Shown here in pieces: positions 18,559-27,060 of a stretch of DNA of 64,000 nt. A program made the position numbers and the translations under genes. Origin of the DNA: Roseiarcus sp963753135 (GTDB lineage Bacteria; Pseudomonadota; Alphaproteobacteria; Rhizobiales; Beijerinckiaceae). The stretch covers positions 682,001 through 746,000 of the forward strand of contig CAVWBA010000001.1 in NCBI GenBank assembly GCA_963753135.1, in the 5' to 3' direction. Each line of letters opens with the position of its first letter. Within the stretch, counting starts at the first letter, position 1. Below the pieces are notes generated by a model. That model was not told the origin of the DNA. It was given only the letters and a program-made list of their open reading frames with translations, and did no database searches.

Positions 18559-18676
18559 GCAAATTGGATTCGAGTCGAACCGCAGTCGTCATTGCGAGCG
18601 GAGCGAAGCGATCCAGGGGAACGTAGGCCGCCCAGCGACTCCTGGATCGCCGCGTCGCTGCCTCCTCGCGATGACA
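18559..18676. repeat. REP-like palindromic repeat, copy 1
   Basis: Contains GTCATTGCGAGCGGAGCGA at the left and CGCGATGAC at the right as inverted ends, with GATCCAG and CTGGATC as inner inverted arms. The flank CAAATTG..T..GTCGAACCG is shared with copy 2 at 25909, showing a repeat unit of about 115 bp. Lies between convergent urtE and emrB, where it may act as a bidirectional transcript end. Confidence 0.7.
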
Positions 18677-18700
18677 GATTCCGTCAATACGCAGCTTTCC

Positions 18701-20311
18701 CTAGTGCGCGGCCTGGGCCGGGACCTTCGCGGGGCCGACGTTGCGCAGGAAAGGCACCAGCATCGTGGCAAAGATGAAGCAGACCATGATGGCGAGAAAG
18801 GCGTCGGCGTAAGCGAGGGTCGAGGCCTCGCGATAAGTGAGCAGCCAGAGCTGCTTGATCGCGGCCTGGTAGCCTGCTTGCGGACTTCCCGGGATCGCGG
18901 CGTAGCGCTGAGCGACCTCGTTCACGAGCCTTGTCATCGCGCCATTGGCGGGCGTCAGGTTCGACGCGATCGCATGAAAATGGAAGTTCGTGCGGTCGTT
19001 GATCACCGCGCCGCAGACCGCGATCCCGACCGCGCCGCCGAGGTTGCGCATCATATTGAACAGGCCGCTCGCATATTTGAGCCGCTCCGGGGCTAAGCTG
19101 CCGAGGCCGAGATTGACGCTCGGCGCGACCGCAAACACTTGGGGAAAGCCGCGCAAAACTTGCGGGATGAGCAGCTCCGCCGCGCCCCAGTCATGGGTGA
19201 TGAAGCTGAAGCTCCACATCGAGAGACCGAACGATGCGAGCCCGGCCATCATGAGCCAGCGCGTGTCGAATTTTTTCGCAAGCATCACATAGGCCGGCAC
19301 GCCGACGAGCGACGCCACCCCGGTCGAGAAAATGGCCATGCCGGTCTGCCAGGCGCTGAATCCGCGCACGTAGCCCAGAAACAACGGCGTGAGGTAGATG
19401 GTCGAGAAGATGCCGATGCCGGTGATGAACGAGAGGATGCAGCCGAGGGTGAAGTTCCGGTTTCCGAGCGCGCGCAGGTCGACGACCGGCCGCGGAAAAG
19501 TGAGGCTGCGGACGACAAACAGGAAGCCCGAGATGGCGGCGATCACCGCGCAATCCCTGATCGTGGCGTCGTCGAACCAATTCCACCGCGAACCTTCCTC
19601 GAGCACGTATTCCAAGGTTCCAAGCGCCATGGCCATGAGGATGATGCCCGGATAATCCGCGCCCTTGAGCAGCGAAAGGTCGGGCTCGTCGATCTTCACC
19701 AGGAGAGGCACGAGGATCGATATGGCGAGCCCAGGAATGACGTTGACATAGAAGAGCCAGCGCCAGTCGAGCGTGTCGGTGATAAAGCCCCCGATCACTG
19801 GCCCGAGCGTCGGCGCGACCGTCGCAATTCCGCCGACCACGGCGGCGGAATAGACGCGCCGCGGACCCTGGAAATAGTGAAAGGTCGACGTGAACACGAT
19901 CGGGATCATCGAGGCGCCCAGCATGCCCTGAAGCGCGCGGAAGACGATCATGCTTTCGATGTTCCAGGCGAGCCCGCACAGCATGCTTGCGATGGTGAAG
20001 CCGACAGACGAGGCGGTGAACAGCCAGCGGGTCGAGAAGACGCGGGTGAGCCAGCCCGAGAGCGGGATCATGATGATCTCGGCGATGAGATAGGCGGTCT
20101 GCACCCAGCTGATCTCATCCTGCGCCGCGGAGAGGCCGCCGCCGATGTCCTGGAGGGACGAAGCGACGATCTGGATGTCGAGGAGGGCAATGAACATGCC
20201 CACGCACATCACGACGAACGGCCCGAGGCTCCACACCCAGCTCGCGTCGGAAGCGCCCGCAGTGGACGGGCCGGCCGCGGAAGGAACGGCTGCGGCAGTG
20301 GCGGCGGTCAT
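18701..20311 (-). CDS. emrB: DHA2-family multidrug efflux MFS transporter EmrB
   Basis: A 536-residue, 14-helix drug:H+ antiporter. The ATG at 20311 overlaps the emrA stop by 4 bases. The open frame continues to 21409 only because emrA carries a frameshift. DHA2 landmarks: FIALLDIQIVASSLQDIGGG in helix 1, AYLIAEIIMIPLSGWLTRVF, RALQGMLGASMIP and the motif C region GGIATVAPTLGPVIGG. With EmrA and an outer-membrane channel it would expel amphipathic drugs or proton uncouplers directly across the envelope. Confidence 0.9.
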   Translation of the reverse strand: MTAATAAAVPSAAGPSTAGASDASWVWSLGPFVVMCVGMFIALLDIQIVASSLQDIGGGLSAAQDEISWVQTAYLIAEIIMIPLSGWLTRVFSTRWLFTASSVGFTIASMLCGLAWNIESMIVFRALQGMLGASMIPIVFTSTFHYFQGPRRVYSAAVVGGIATVAPTLGPVIGGFITDTLDWRWLFYVNVIPGLAISILVPLLVKIDEPDLSLLKGADYPGIILMAMALGTLEYVLEEGSRWNWFDDATIRDCAVIAAISGFLFVVRSLTFPRPVVDLRALGNRNFTLGCILSFITGIGIFSTIYLTPLFLGYVRGFSAWQTGMAIFSTGVASLVGVPAYVMLAKKFDTRWLMMAGLASFGLSMWSFSFITHDWGAAELLIPQVLRGFPQVFAVAPSVNLGLGSLAPERLKYASGLFNMMRNLGGAVGIAVCGAVINDRTNFHFHAIASNLTPANGAMTRLVNEVAQRYAAIPGSPQAGYQAAIKQLWLLTYREASTLAYADAFLAIMVCFIFATMLVPFLRNVGPAKVPAQAAH

Positions 20312-21409
20312 TGTGTTTCCCCCGGCCCTGACCGCGTGTCCACGCCGACAGTCGCCGACAGACCCGGGCGCAGCGCGCGCAGCATCGGGTCGTCGTCGAG
20401 CTTGATGCGGACCGGGACGCGCTGAACGATCTTGGTGAAGTTGCCGGTCGCGTTCTCGGGCGGGATCACGCTGAAGACGGCGCCTGTCGCGGGGGCCATA
20501 GTCAGGACATGCCCGCGGAAGACGTGATCCGGCAGGACATCCGCGACGACCGTCGCCGCCTGTCCCGGACGTCATGTGCTCGAGCTGGCTTTCCTTGAAA
20601 TTGGCGTCGACCCAGAGGTCATGCGCCGGGATGATTGTGACGAGATAGGCGCCGCTTGCGACATAGGCGCCGATCTCGGCGGCGCGGTTGCCGACATAGC
20701 CGTCGATGGGCGAGCGAATGTCGGTATAGCCGAGATTGAGCTCGGCCGTGTGAAGATCGGCCTCGGCCTGAACGACGTCGGCCTTGGCGACGGCGATCTC
20801 GGCGTCCAAAACCGTGAGCTGCTGCTTCGCCGCGTCGAGCCCGGCCGCGGACGAAACGACGCTCGCTTCGGCCGCCAGGTCCAGAGACGACGCCCGCTCC
20901 GAGTTCTGTCGTGATCCGGCTGCCGTCTGGGCCAAGTCCCGATACCTTTGGTCGTCTTCCTTGGCGAACGCCGCCTGCGCTGTCTTGGCGTCGAGGTCCG
21001 CCTTCGCCTGGCGGATGGTCGTTTGTTGCATCGTCAGTTTTCGCTCGAGGCTGTCGAGGGTCGCCTTGCGCGCCTCGACGATCGCCGCCGCGCGGTCGGC
21101 GGCGGCGCGAAAATCGCGGTCGTCGAGACGGATCAGCGGCTGTCCCGCGCGCACATATTCGTTGTCGCCAACCAGGATCTGCGTGACGAAGCCGGCGACA
21201 TGCGGGGAGATCGGCGTGACATTGCCGCCGGCATAGGCGTCGTCGGTGCTCTCGATGAAGCGCCCGACGGTCCAATAGTCGTAACCGTACCGCGCTGCGG
21301 CGAACACAATGAGCCCGCCGAGCGCGGCATAGGCCAGCCATTTGAGCCGCGCTTTTGTCACCGCGTTGGTTGGCGCTTTCTCAATGTGTTCGCCGGCGAT
21401 CGCGGTCAT
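20308..21409 (-). pseudogene. emrA: EmrA-type membrane fusion protein, frameshifted
   Basis: A HlyD/EmrA periplasmic adaptor. One N-terminal membrane helix (about residues 22-43), then a biotinyl-lipoyl half (GGNVTPISPHVAGFVTQILVG), a long alpha-hairpin rich in Ala/Asp/Lys (about 95-210) and the returning half (LGYTDIRSPIDGYVGNRA). After LEHMTSG the frame is lost. The correct continuation is QAATVVADVLPDHVFRGHVL, leading to IPPENATGNFTKIVQRVPVRI and the stop at 20308. One extra base near 20563 accounts for it. AAAGGAG lies 6 bases before the ATG. A palindromic operator candidate lies 44 bases upstream. Confidence 0.8.
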
Positions 21410-21452
21410 CGTTGTCTCCTTTGTTCACATCGGTTTTGCGGTGGCGCGATAA

Positions 21453-21479
21453 GAGCGTATATACGCCTATATGGCGCTC
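21453..21479. promoter_or_regulatory. Candidate MarR operator upstream of emrA
   Basis: GAGCG-TATATA-CGCC-TATATG-GCGCTC is a 27-bp near-palindrome containing the perfect 12-mer GCGTATATACGC (21455-21466). The same GCGyATATAC core recurs in the marR upstream region (22018-22045). It lies between marR and emrA, both on the minus strand, so the same regulator could control emrA separately. Confidence 0.55.
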
Positions 21480-21501
21480 GGCTCAGCTCGGATTGCCCGG
21501 T

Positions 21502-21963
21502 TTAGCCGGTCGTGGAGGACTCCACGGGAAGATCGGTCGCCGTCACCTCGCGCAGAAGAGCGCGCAGTCCGGCGGCCCGCTCGTCGCCGAAGGCGGCCGC
21601 AAATTCCTTTTGCGCCTTCTTCCAGCCCTCGTAGCCGGCTCTGAGCCTTTCGGCGCCCGCCTCCGTCAGTCTGAGCTCCTTGCTGCGGCGGTCCTTAACT
21701 CCCGGCGCGACGCTGATGAGGCCGTCGCGCTCGAGCGGCAGGATGTTCCGGCCAAGCGTGGTTCGATCCATCACCATCGCCTCCGCCAAAACGTTGATGG
21801 TCATCGGCCCCAACCGCTTGAGCTTGACGAGAATCGAATATTGGGTGGTGCGCAGCCCTACCGCGGCCAGATGCTGGTCGTAGAGTTGCGTGATGTGGCG
21901 CGCCGCCTGGCGGACGGCCAGGCAGGTGCACTCTTCAGGCCGCGGCAATCCGTCGGTCGACAT
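21502..21963 (-). CDS. MarR-family transcriptional regulator
   Basis: A 153-residue winged-helix repressor. The DNA-binding part includes LAEAMVMDRTTLGRNILPLERDGLI and the wing VKDRRSKELRLTEAG. The start at 21963 is preferred over 22041, because 22041 lies inside the palindromic promoter/operator and upstream of the expected transcription start. Cys12 and Cys14 (EECTC) precede the dimer helix and could be redox or electrophile sensors, as in some MarR proteins; that is inference. It is followed by emrA and emrB, so it most likely represses its own gene and the efflux pump and responds to a pump substrate. Confidence 0.85.
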   Translation of the reverse strand: MSTDGLPRPEECTCLAVRQAARHITQLYDQHLAAVGLRTTQYSILVKLKRLGPMTINVLAEAMVMDRTTLGRNILPLERDGLISVAPGVKDRRSKELRLTEAGAERLRAGYEGWKKAQKEFAAAFGDERAAGLRALLREVTATDLPVESSTTG

Positions 21964-22005
21964 GACAAGTTTCCGTCCATGATGATAGGCGCATCGTCCT
22001 CGTGC

Positions 22006-22057
22006 TTGACAATAGGAGCATATGCGCCTAGTTAAGCGCATATACGCATAATGTCAA
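22006..22057. promoter_or_regulatory. Symmetric divergent promoter with internal operator
   Basis: TTGACA occurs at 22006-22011 on the plus strand and at 22057-22052 on the minus strand. Each is 17 bases from the same hexamer 22029-22034, read TAGTTA on plus and TAACTA on minus. Around it GCATATGCGC (22018-22027) and GCGCATATAC (22036-22045) form an inverted repeat with 9 of 10 matches. Both -35 boxes, the shared -10 and the inverted repeat are all centred on 22031.5. It should drive marR leftward and the SDR operon rightward, with MarR blocking both. Confidence 0.7.
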
Positions 22058-22079
22058 GACCAAAGCAGGAGTTCCCCGG

Positions 22080-22896
22080 ATGAACTCGATCCCTTGGTAC
22101 GGCGCTCATTACCGGCGCCTCGTCTGGCATCGGCGCCGTTTACGCCGACCGGCTCGCAAAGCGCGGCTATGACCTCATTTTGGTGGCGCGCAGCGGCGAG
22201 AAACTGAAATCGCTAGCTCAGCGACTGACGTCCGAGACGGGTTGCTCGGTCAAAGCGATCTCCGCCGACCTCGGCGACAAGGCGGCGCTCGCCAAAGTCG
22301 AGGCCGTGCTGCGCGACGATCCGAGCATCACGATGCTCGTCAACAATGCTGGCGCGGCGTCCATCACGCCGCTCTTGAATTCGGATGTCGACCAAATGGA
22401 AGCGATGATCGCGCTGAATGTCACAGCGCTCACGCGTCTGACCTATGCGGCCGCGCCTGCTTTCGTCGCGCGGGGCGCGGGCGCGATCATCAACATCGGA
22501 TCGGTGGTCGGAATCGTGCCTGAGCGCCTCAATGGCGTCTACGGCGCGACCAAGGCCTTTGTCCTGGCGCTCAGCCAATCGCTGCAGCATGAGCTCGCTG
22601 ACAAGGGCGTTCGCGTCCAGGCCGTGCTGCCCGCCGCCACAGCGACAGATATTTGGGAGAAAGCGGGCCTTCATCACTCGAAATTGCCCGCCGGGACTGT
22701 GATGTCGACGGAGGACATGGTCGACGCCGCTTTGGCGGGCCTCGACCAGGGCGAGGTGGTGACCATTCCCCCGCTTCAGGATGGGGACGATTGGACCCGC
22801 TTCGACGCCGCGCGCCTTGCGCTTGCGCCCAAGCTCACCAATTCCGCTCCAGCGCCCAGATATCGGGCGGCTCAGCCGGCTCGGCGGATCGCGTAA
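22080..22896 (+). pseudogene. SDR-family oxidoreductase, frameshifted at its N-terminus
   Basis: A short-chain dehydrogenase of about 270 residues. The ATG at 22080 follows AGGAG closely, but only about six codons later the frame must change to read ALITGASSGIGAVYADRLAKRGYDLILVAR, the NADP-binding Rossmann motif. That frame has no start codon before the motif. A one-base error between 22083 and 22101 explains this. The rest is intact: NNAGAAS, the catalytic YGATK pair (Tyr/Lys), and PAATATDIWEKAG. First gene of a plus-strand operon with a thiolase and a crotonase, under the symmetric promoter shared with marR. Confidence 0.75.
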
Positions 22897-22929
22897 AAGC
22901 GCGAGTTAACGAAAGAGGAGGATCCAGCC

Positions 22930-24117
22930 ATGCCGTCACGTTCAGTGGTGATCGCGGAGCCTGTCCGCACAGCGATCGGCGCCTTTGGCGGGACCTTAAA
23001 GGATGTGCCGGCGCCGGATCTCGGCGCCGTCGCCATCCGCGCCGCGGTCGAGCGGGCTGGACTCAAGCCCGACGAGATCGAGACCGCGGCGATGGGCAAT
23101 GTCGTCCAGGCCGGGGCCAAGATGAACCCCGCCCGTCAGGCGGCGGTTCAGGCCGGCCTGCCGGTGACAGTCCCGGCCATGACGGTGAACCGGGTCTGCG
23201 GTTCCGGCGCGCAGGCGATTGTATCGGCGGCGCAGGAAATCCTCTTGGGCAACGCCAACGCCGCGGTCGCCGGCGGCATGGAGAACATGGATCAGGCGCC
23301 CTATCTCGTGCAGCGCGGCCGCTGGGGCTATCGCCTCGGCGACGGGCAGCTTTACGACAGCGTGCTTCGCGACGGGCTCAACGACGCCTTCTCCGGGGAA
23401 CACTCGGGCTGGCATACCGAGGACCTGGTGGAGAAATATCAGGTGACGCGCGAAGCCCAGGATGAGTGGGCTCTGCGCTCGCAACAGCGCTTCGCCCGCG
23501 CGCAAGCGGCGGGACATTTCAAGGCTCAGATCGCGGCGGTCCAGGTCCCCGGCAAAAAGGGGCCGACGCAATTCGATCAGGACGAAGGCAATCGTCCCGA
23601 CACCACGATCGAGGCGCTGGCGCGATTGAAGCCGGCCTTTCGCCCGGAGGGCGCCATCACCGCCGGCAATGCCCCTGGCCTCAACGACGCGGCGGCGGCC
23701 ATGGTGCTCGTGGACGAAGGCTGGGCCGAGAAGCGCGGCCTGCAGCCGAGCGCGCGGCTCGTTGCCTACGGGATAGCTGCGGTCGAGCCCGGCATGTTCG
23801 GATTGGGGCCGGTTCCGGCGGTGAGGCAGGCGTTGCAGCGCGCCGGATGGGAGATCGGCTCGATCGAGCGGGCGGAGATCAATGAGGCGTTCGCGGCGAT
23901 CGCCATTGTCGTCGCGCGCGAGCTCGGCTTGTCGGACGAAATCGTCAATGTCGACGGCGGCGCCGTCGCTCACGGCCATCCGATCGGGGCAACCGGCGCG
24001 GTGCTGACCACGAAGCTCATCCACTCGATGCGCCGCGACGGTCTCAAGCGCGGTCTGGTCACTTTATGCATCGGCGGCGGCCAAGGCATCGCGCTCGCGA
24101 TCGAGACGGTTCACTGA
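22930..24117 (+). CDS. Acetyl-CoA C-acyltransferase (thiolase)
   Basis: A 395-residue thiolase that condenses or cleaves acyl-CoA. The nucleophile Cys90 lies in NRVCGSGAQ, the His in GHPIGATGA near residue 350, and the second Cys in CIGGGQG near 380. AAAGAGGAGG precedes the ATG. Length and motifs match acetyl-CoA acetyltransferases (AtoB/PhaA-like). The neighbours (SDR and crotonase) suggest a small acyl-CoA module rather than polyhydroxybutyrate synthesis, since no phaB or phaC is adjacent. Substrate chain length cannot be told from sequence. Confidence 0.9.
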   Translation: MPSRSVVIAEPVRTAIGAFGGTLKDVPAPDLGAVAIRAAVERAGLKPDEIETAAMGNVVQAGAKMNPARQAAVQAGLPVTVPAMTVNRVCGSGAQAIVSAAQEILLGNANAAVAGGMENMDQAPYLVQRGRWGYRLGDGQLYDSVLRDGLNDAFSGEHSGWHTEDLVEKYQVTREAQDEWALRSQQRFARAQAAGHFKAQIAAVQVPGKKGPTQFDQDEGNRPDTTIEALARLKPAFRPEGAITAGNAPGLNDAAAAMVLVDEGWAEKRGLQPSARLVAYGIAAVEPGMFGLGPVPAVRQALQRAGWEIGSIERAEINEAFAAIAIVVARELGLSDEIVNVDGGAVAHGHPIGATGAVLTTKLIHSMRRDGLKRGLVTLCIGGGQGIALAIETVH

Positions 24118-24142
24118 GCAGCAAGGACGTGGAGAGCGGGTT

Positions 24143-25082
24143 TTGCCAGTCGCACGTCGCAATGTCCTCAAAGCGGGCGTCGCCATGGTCTCAGCATGGA
24201 CTGGCCCATCTGTCATTGCACAGGCAGCCGAAAGCGAGAGCGTCGGCGCGCCTCAAAGCGCGGCGAAAGGAACGACAATGGCTGAGACACCGCCCGGCGC
24301 GGCCAGCAAAATCACCGTCGAACGCCGCGGCCAGATTGTTCTGATCGGGATCAATCGCCCCTATATCCAGAACCGGGTCGATCCGGAAACATACCTTCAG
24401 CCTGGCGAAGGCGTATTACCAGTACGAGCACGATCCGTCGTTGCGTGCGGCAGTGCTCTTCGGACACGGCGACAATTTCTCCCGAGGCATCGACGTGGAC
24501 GCCTTTCAGGCGCTGACGGCGTCGGGGCGACCCCTCCCGTCCGACCCGGAGAGCATCGATCCCCTGGCAAGGACAACCGGCCTGTCGAAACCGCTCATCG
24601 TGGTCGTCCACGGCGATACATGGAATATGGGGCACGAGCTTCACCTCGTCGCCGACATCCGCATCGCCGCCGCCGACACACGCTTCGGCCAGGATGAGAA
24701 CACGCATGGCCGCTTCCCTGGCGGCGGCGCCACGGTCCGTTTCGTGCGCGAGGCGGGTTGGGCGAACGCCATGCGCTACATGCTGACCGGCGACCATTGG
24801 AGCGCTGAGGACGCTTTGCGCATGGGCGTGGTGCAAAGGATCGCCCCCACGGCGGACGCGGCTCTCGAGGCCGGCGTTGACATGGCGACGAAGGTCGCCG
24901 CATGCGGGCCGCTCGGAATCAAGGCCACGCTCGCTTCCGCGCATCTCGCGATCGATGCGTCGGAGACCGAAGCCCTGTCGAAACTGAACGCGCAATATCG
25001 CGCGCTCTACGGCACCGAGGATTTCAAGGAAGGGCGCAAGGCGGAGGCGGAAGGCCGTCCCCCCGTCTATCAGGGACGATGA
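24143..25082 (+). pseudogene. Crotonase/enoyl-CoA hydratase with Tat-like leader, frameshifted
   Basis: From a TTG at 24143 (GGAGAG 8 bases upstream) the frame encodes a twin-arginine-like leader (PVARRNVLKAGVAMVSAWTG, then ending in AQAAES), followed by MAETPPGAASKITVERRGQIVLIGINRP, the normal crotonase start. An alternative start is the ATG at 24278. After NRVDPETY the frame is lost; it resumes as FSLAKAYYQYEHDPSLRAAVLFGHGDNFSRGIDVD, one base off, near 24392. The remainder is intact with the crotonase fold pattern (NMGHELHLVADIRIAAADTRFGQ in segments, and GGGATVRFVREAG). It hydrates or isomerises an acyl-CoA. Whether the leader is translated and exported is unclear, since CoA substrates are cytoplasmic. 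Confidence 0.7.
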
Positions 25083-25135
25083 CCGGCCCTCGGGCCTACC
25101 GTCCGCGCCTCACCAACTGACGGGAGTTGATGACG

Positions 25136-25876
25136 ATGAACGAGCGCCACATTGAGGACTCCGCGGCTAGGGAGAAGCTGTCACGTCGCTCGCTGGTCGC
25201 GCGCGCCACCTTCTTCGGGGCGGCGATGGCCGCGATTAGCGATGTAGCGAAAGCTCAGGAGGCCGGCTCCGGAAGCTACAGCAACGCCGCGATCGCTTTG
25301 CCCGACAGCAGCGTCGTTGCGAAAACCCGCGAGGAGCAAATCCGCGCCGTCAGAATTGCCCGCGCCATGCGAGCGGGGCCGTCCGTGATTACCGAACACG
25401 CGACGGTCGCCGAGATGGATAAGCAGGGCCGCATGACCGAGGTCTTGAGGCAAGGCACGAACGAGTGGGTCTGCATGCCGGGCAACGAGGATGTGGTCGG
25501 CGATCCGCCCATGTGCGTCGACGCGCTGGGCATGCAGTGGTTCAAGGATGTGCTCGCGGGCAAGCCGAAGCCAACCAACGCGGCGCCAGGGCTTTGCTAC
25601 ATGCTCTGCGGCGCAACGCAGCACAGCAATACGACCCCCCATGACAGAACGAGCCCCGCCATACCGATCGGTCCGCACTGGATGATCCTCTGGCCCTTCG
25701 ACGCCAACCATTGCGGACTGCCGACGACAGTCCGGGACGCCGGCGCCTGGATCATGTTCGCCGGGACGCCTTACGCATATCTGCACGTTTGCGGGACGCC
25801 TTGGGTGGGCAATGAATATTCGCCTGGCGACGAAGCGGTCTGGACGATGCGCTATCAGAAGCGAATTGTTGGTTGA
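25136..25876 (+). CDS. Tat-exported protein of unknown function, Cys-containing
   Basis: About 246 residues, start chosen at the ATG 9 bases after GGGAG. The N-terminus has a twin-arginine signal (SRRSLVARATFFGAAMAAI, then a VAKA cleavage region). The mature protein has six Cys spread as NEWVCMPG, PPMCVDALG, GLCYMLCGAT, NHCGLP and HVCGTP, plus several His and Trp. It ends with AWIMFAGTPYAYLHV and VWTMRYQKRIVG. I do not recognise a family. Tat export of a Cys/His-bearing protein suggests a folded metal- or cofactor-binding periplasmic protein. It follows the crotonase gene by about 50 bases and is probably co-transcribed with it. Confidence 0.7.
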   Translation: MNERHIEDSAAREKLSRRSLVARATFFGAAMAAISDVAKAQEAGSGSYSNAAIALPDSSVVAKTREEQIRAVRIARAMRAGPSVITEHATVAEMDKQGRMTEVLRQGTNEWVCMPGNEDVVGDPPMCVDALGMQWFKDVLAGKPKPTNAAPGLCYMLCGATQHSNTTPHDRTSPAIPIGPHWMILWPFDANHCGLPTTVRDAGAWIMFAGTPYAYLHVCGTPWVGNEYSPGDEAVWTMRYQKRIVG

Positions 25877-25908
25877 TGCGGGGCCCTCAGGCGAGCGGTA
25901 TTCCTGGA

Positions 25909-26006
25909 CCAAATTGCACTTGGGTCGAACCGGAATTGTCATTGCGAGCGAAGCGAAGCAATCCAGGGGAACGTAGGGCGCCCGCGACTTCTGGATCGCC
26001 GCGTCT
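25909..26006. repeat. REP-like palindromic repeat, copy 2, cut by IS110
   Basis: Shares with copy 1 (18559) the flank CAAATTG...GTCGAACCG, GTCATTGCGAGCGAAGCGA, GATCCAGGGGAACGTAGG and CTGGATCGCCGCGTC. Copy 1 then continues GCTGCCTCCTCGCGATGAC, but here the match stops after GCGTC at about 26005 and the IS110 end begins. The missing right arm marks an insertion point. Confidence 0.7.
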
Positions 26007-27060
26007 TGGGTAGGGAGGTTTGTCCCTGAGATAGGGATGCGCTGATTTGGGCGGCCGCCGATTGGCGCGCGGGGAGATTGGCCGTCTCGCGATGGGGCTT
26101 GGAAAGCCCGCCGTCATCTGGGCCGTCTTCCCGCTTCCCTTGAACGCTTGATGAGTTGAATGGGCCGCCATAGCCCGATGCACGCCGCAGACAATCCCAA
26201 GCTCATGAGAGGATAACCGCAAATGTCTCACCTCGCCACGCCCTCGCGGTTCATCGGATGCGACGTCGGCAAGACGGCGATCGTCATCCACGACGCGCCT
26301 AGGGCCGCTCGCGGACGATCGCCATCGATTCGCAGCCGCTCACCGCTTCGCCGCCTCGCCACCGACCTGCTTTGTCGTGCGAGGCCACGGGCGGCAGAAC
26401 GGGATCTGCTGGCCGCCCTCATCGCGGGGAGCGTGCGGCACCGGGCCGACGCCCGCAAGGTCAAGGCCTTCATCCGTTCGTTTGGCGTGCTCGGCAAATC
26501 CGACGCCATCGACGCCGCCGCACTCGCCCGATATGGCCGGGACCGGTACGCCGAACTCCCGCTTTGGAGCGCCCGCGAACCCGAACGGCTGCGCTTGCAG
26601 GCGTTGGTCCTCGCCAGACGCGACCTCGTCAAGGATCGCCTCGCCTACGCCAATCGTCGCGCCGCCCCCGCCGCCGAGCCCGTCCACCCTTATCTCGCGG
26701 CGCTCGTCGAAGCTTCGAGGCGCAAATCAAGGCGATCGAAGCCGATATCAACGCCCTCTGCGCCGCATGCGAGGGGATCGCCAAGGCGTCAAACCCTGGT
26801 CACGATCCAGGGCGTCGGTCAGAAAACCGCCGCAGCCCTCATCGCCCTCATGCCCGAGCTCGGTTCGCTCCCCCGACGCCAGGCCGCCGCCCTCGCAGGC
26901 CTTGCGCCCCATCCCAATCAAAGCGGCCAGACCGACGCCTATCGCCGAACCCGTGGCGGAAGACCCGAAATCAAACGCCTCCTCTTCATGGCCGCATCTC
27001 CGCCGCAAAACACAATCCACCCTCAGCGCCTTCTAACACTGTCACGGGCGCTCAAACACC
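26007..27060 (+). mobile_element. IS110-family insertion sequence remnant
   Basis: The left end abuts a palindromic repeat broken at 26005. About 216 bp of noncoding DNA follow before the transposase ATG; in IS110 elements this end encodes the guide (bridge) RNA. The transposase gene is degraded and its last part, together with the right end of the element, is gone: past about 27060 the sequence is a methyltransferase gene on the other strand. No terminal inverted repeats are expected for this family. The element should be immobile. Confidence 0.7.
26223..27041 (+). pseudogene. IS110-family transposase, degraded
   Basis: The start (SRFIGCDVGKTAIVIHD) has the first acidic residue of the RuvC-like DEDD domain, and GKSDAIDAAALARYGRDR the later ones. 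The C-terminal Tnp2 part reads VTIQGVGQKTAAALIALMPELG, then LPRRQAAALAGLAP and NQSGQTDAYRRTRGGR with the catalytic Ser. Between 26290 and 26410, and again around 26720-26800, homology jumps between frames; from 26990 on the expected end (normally about 60 more residues) is missing. GC-rich and codon-wise similar to the host, so not a recent arrival. Confidence 0.75.

Noticed and set aside
18701..21409. A 902-codon EmrA-EmrB fusion
   Set aside because: After an indel near 20563 the middle of the frame is non-homologous; correcting it gives two normal genes overlapping by ATGA.
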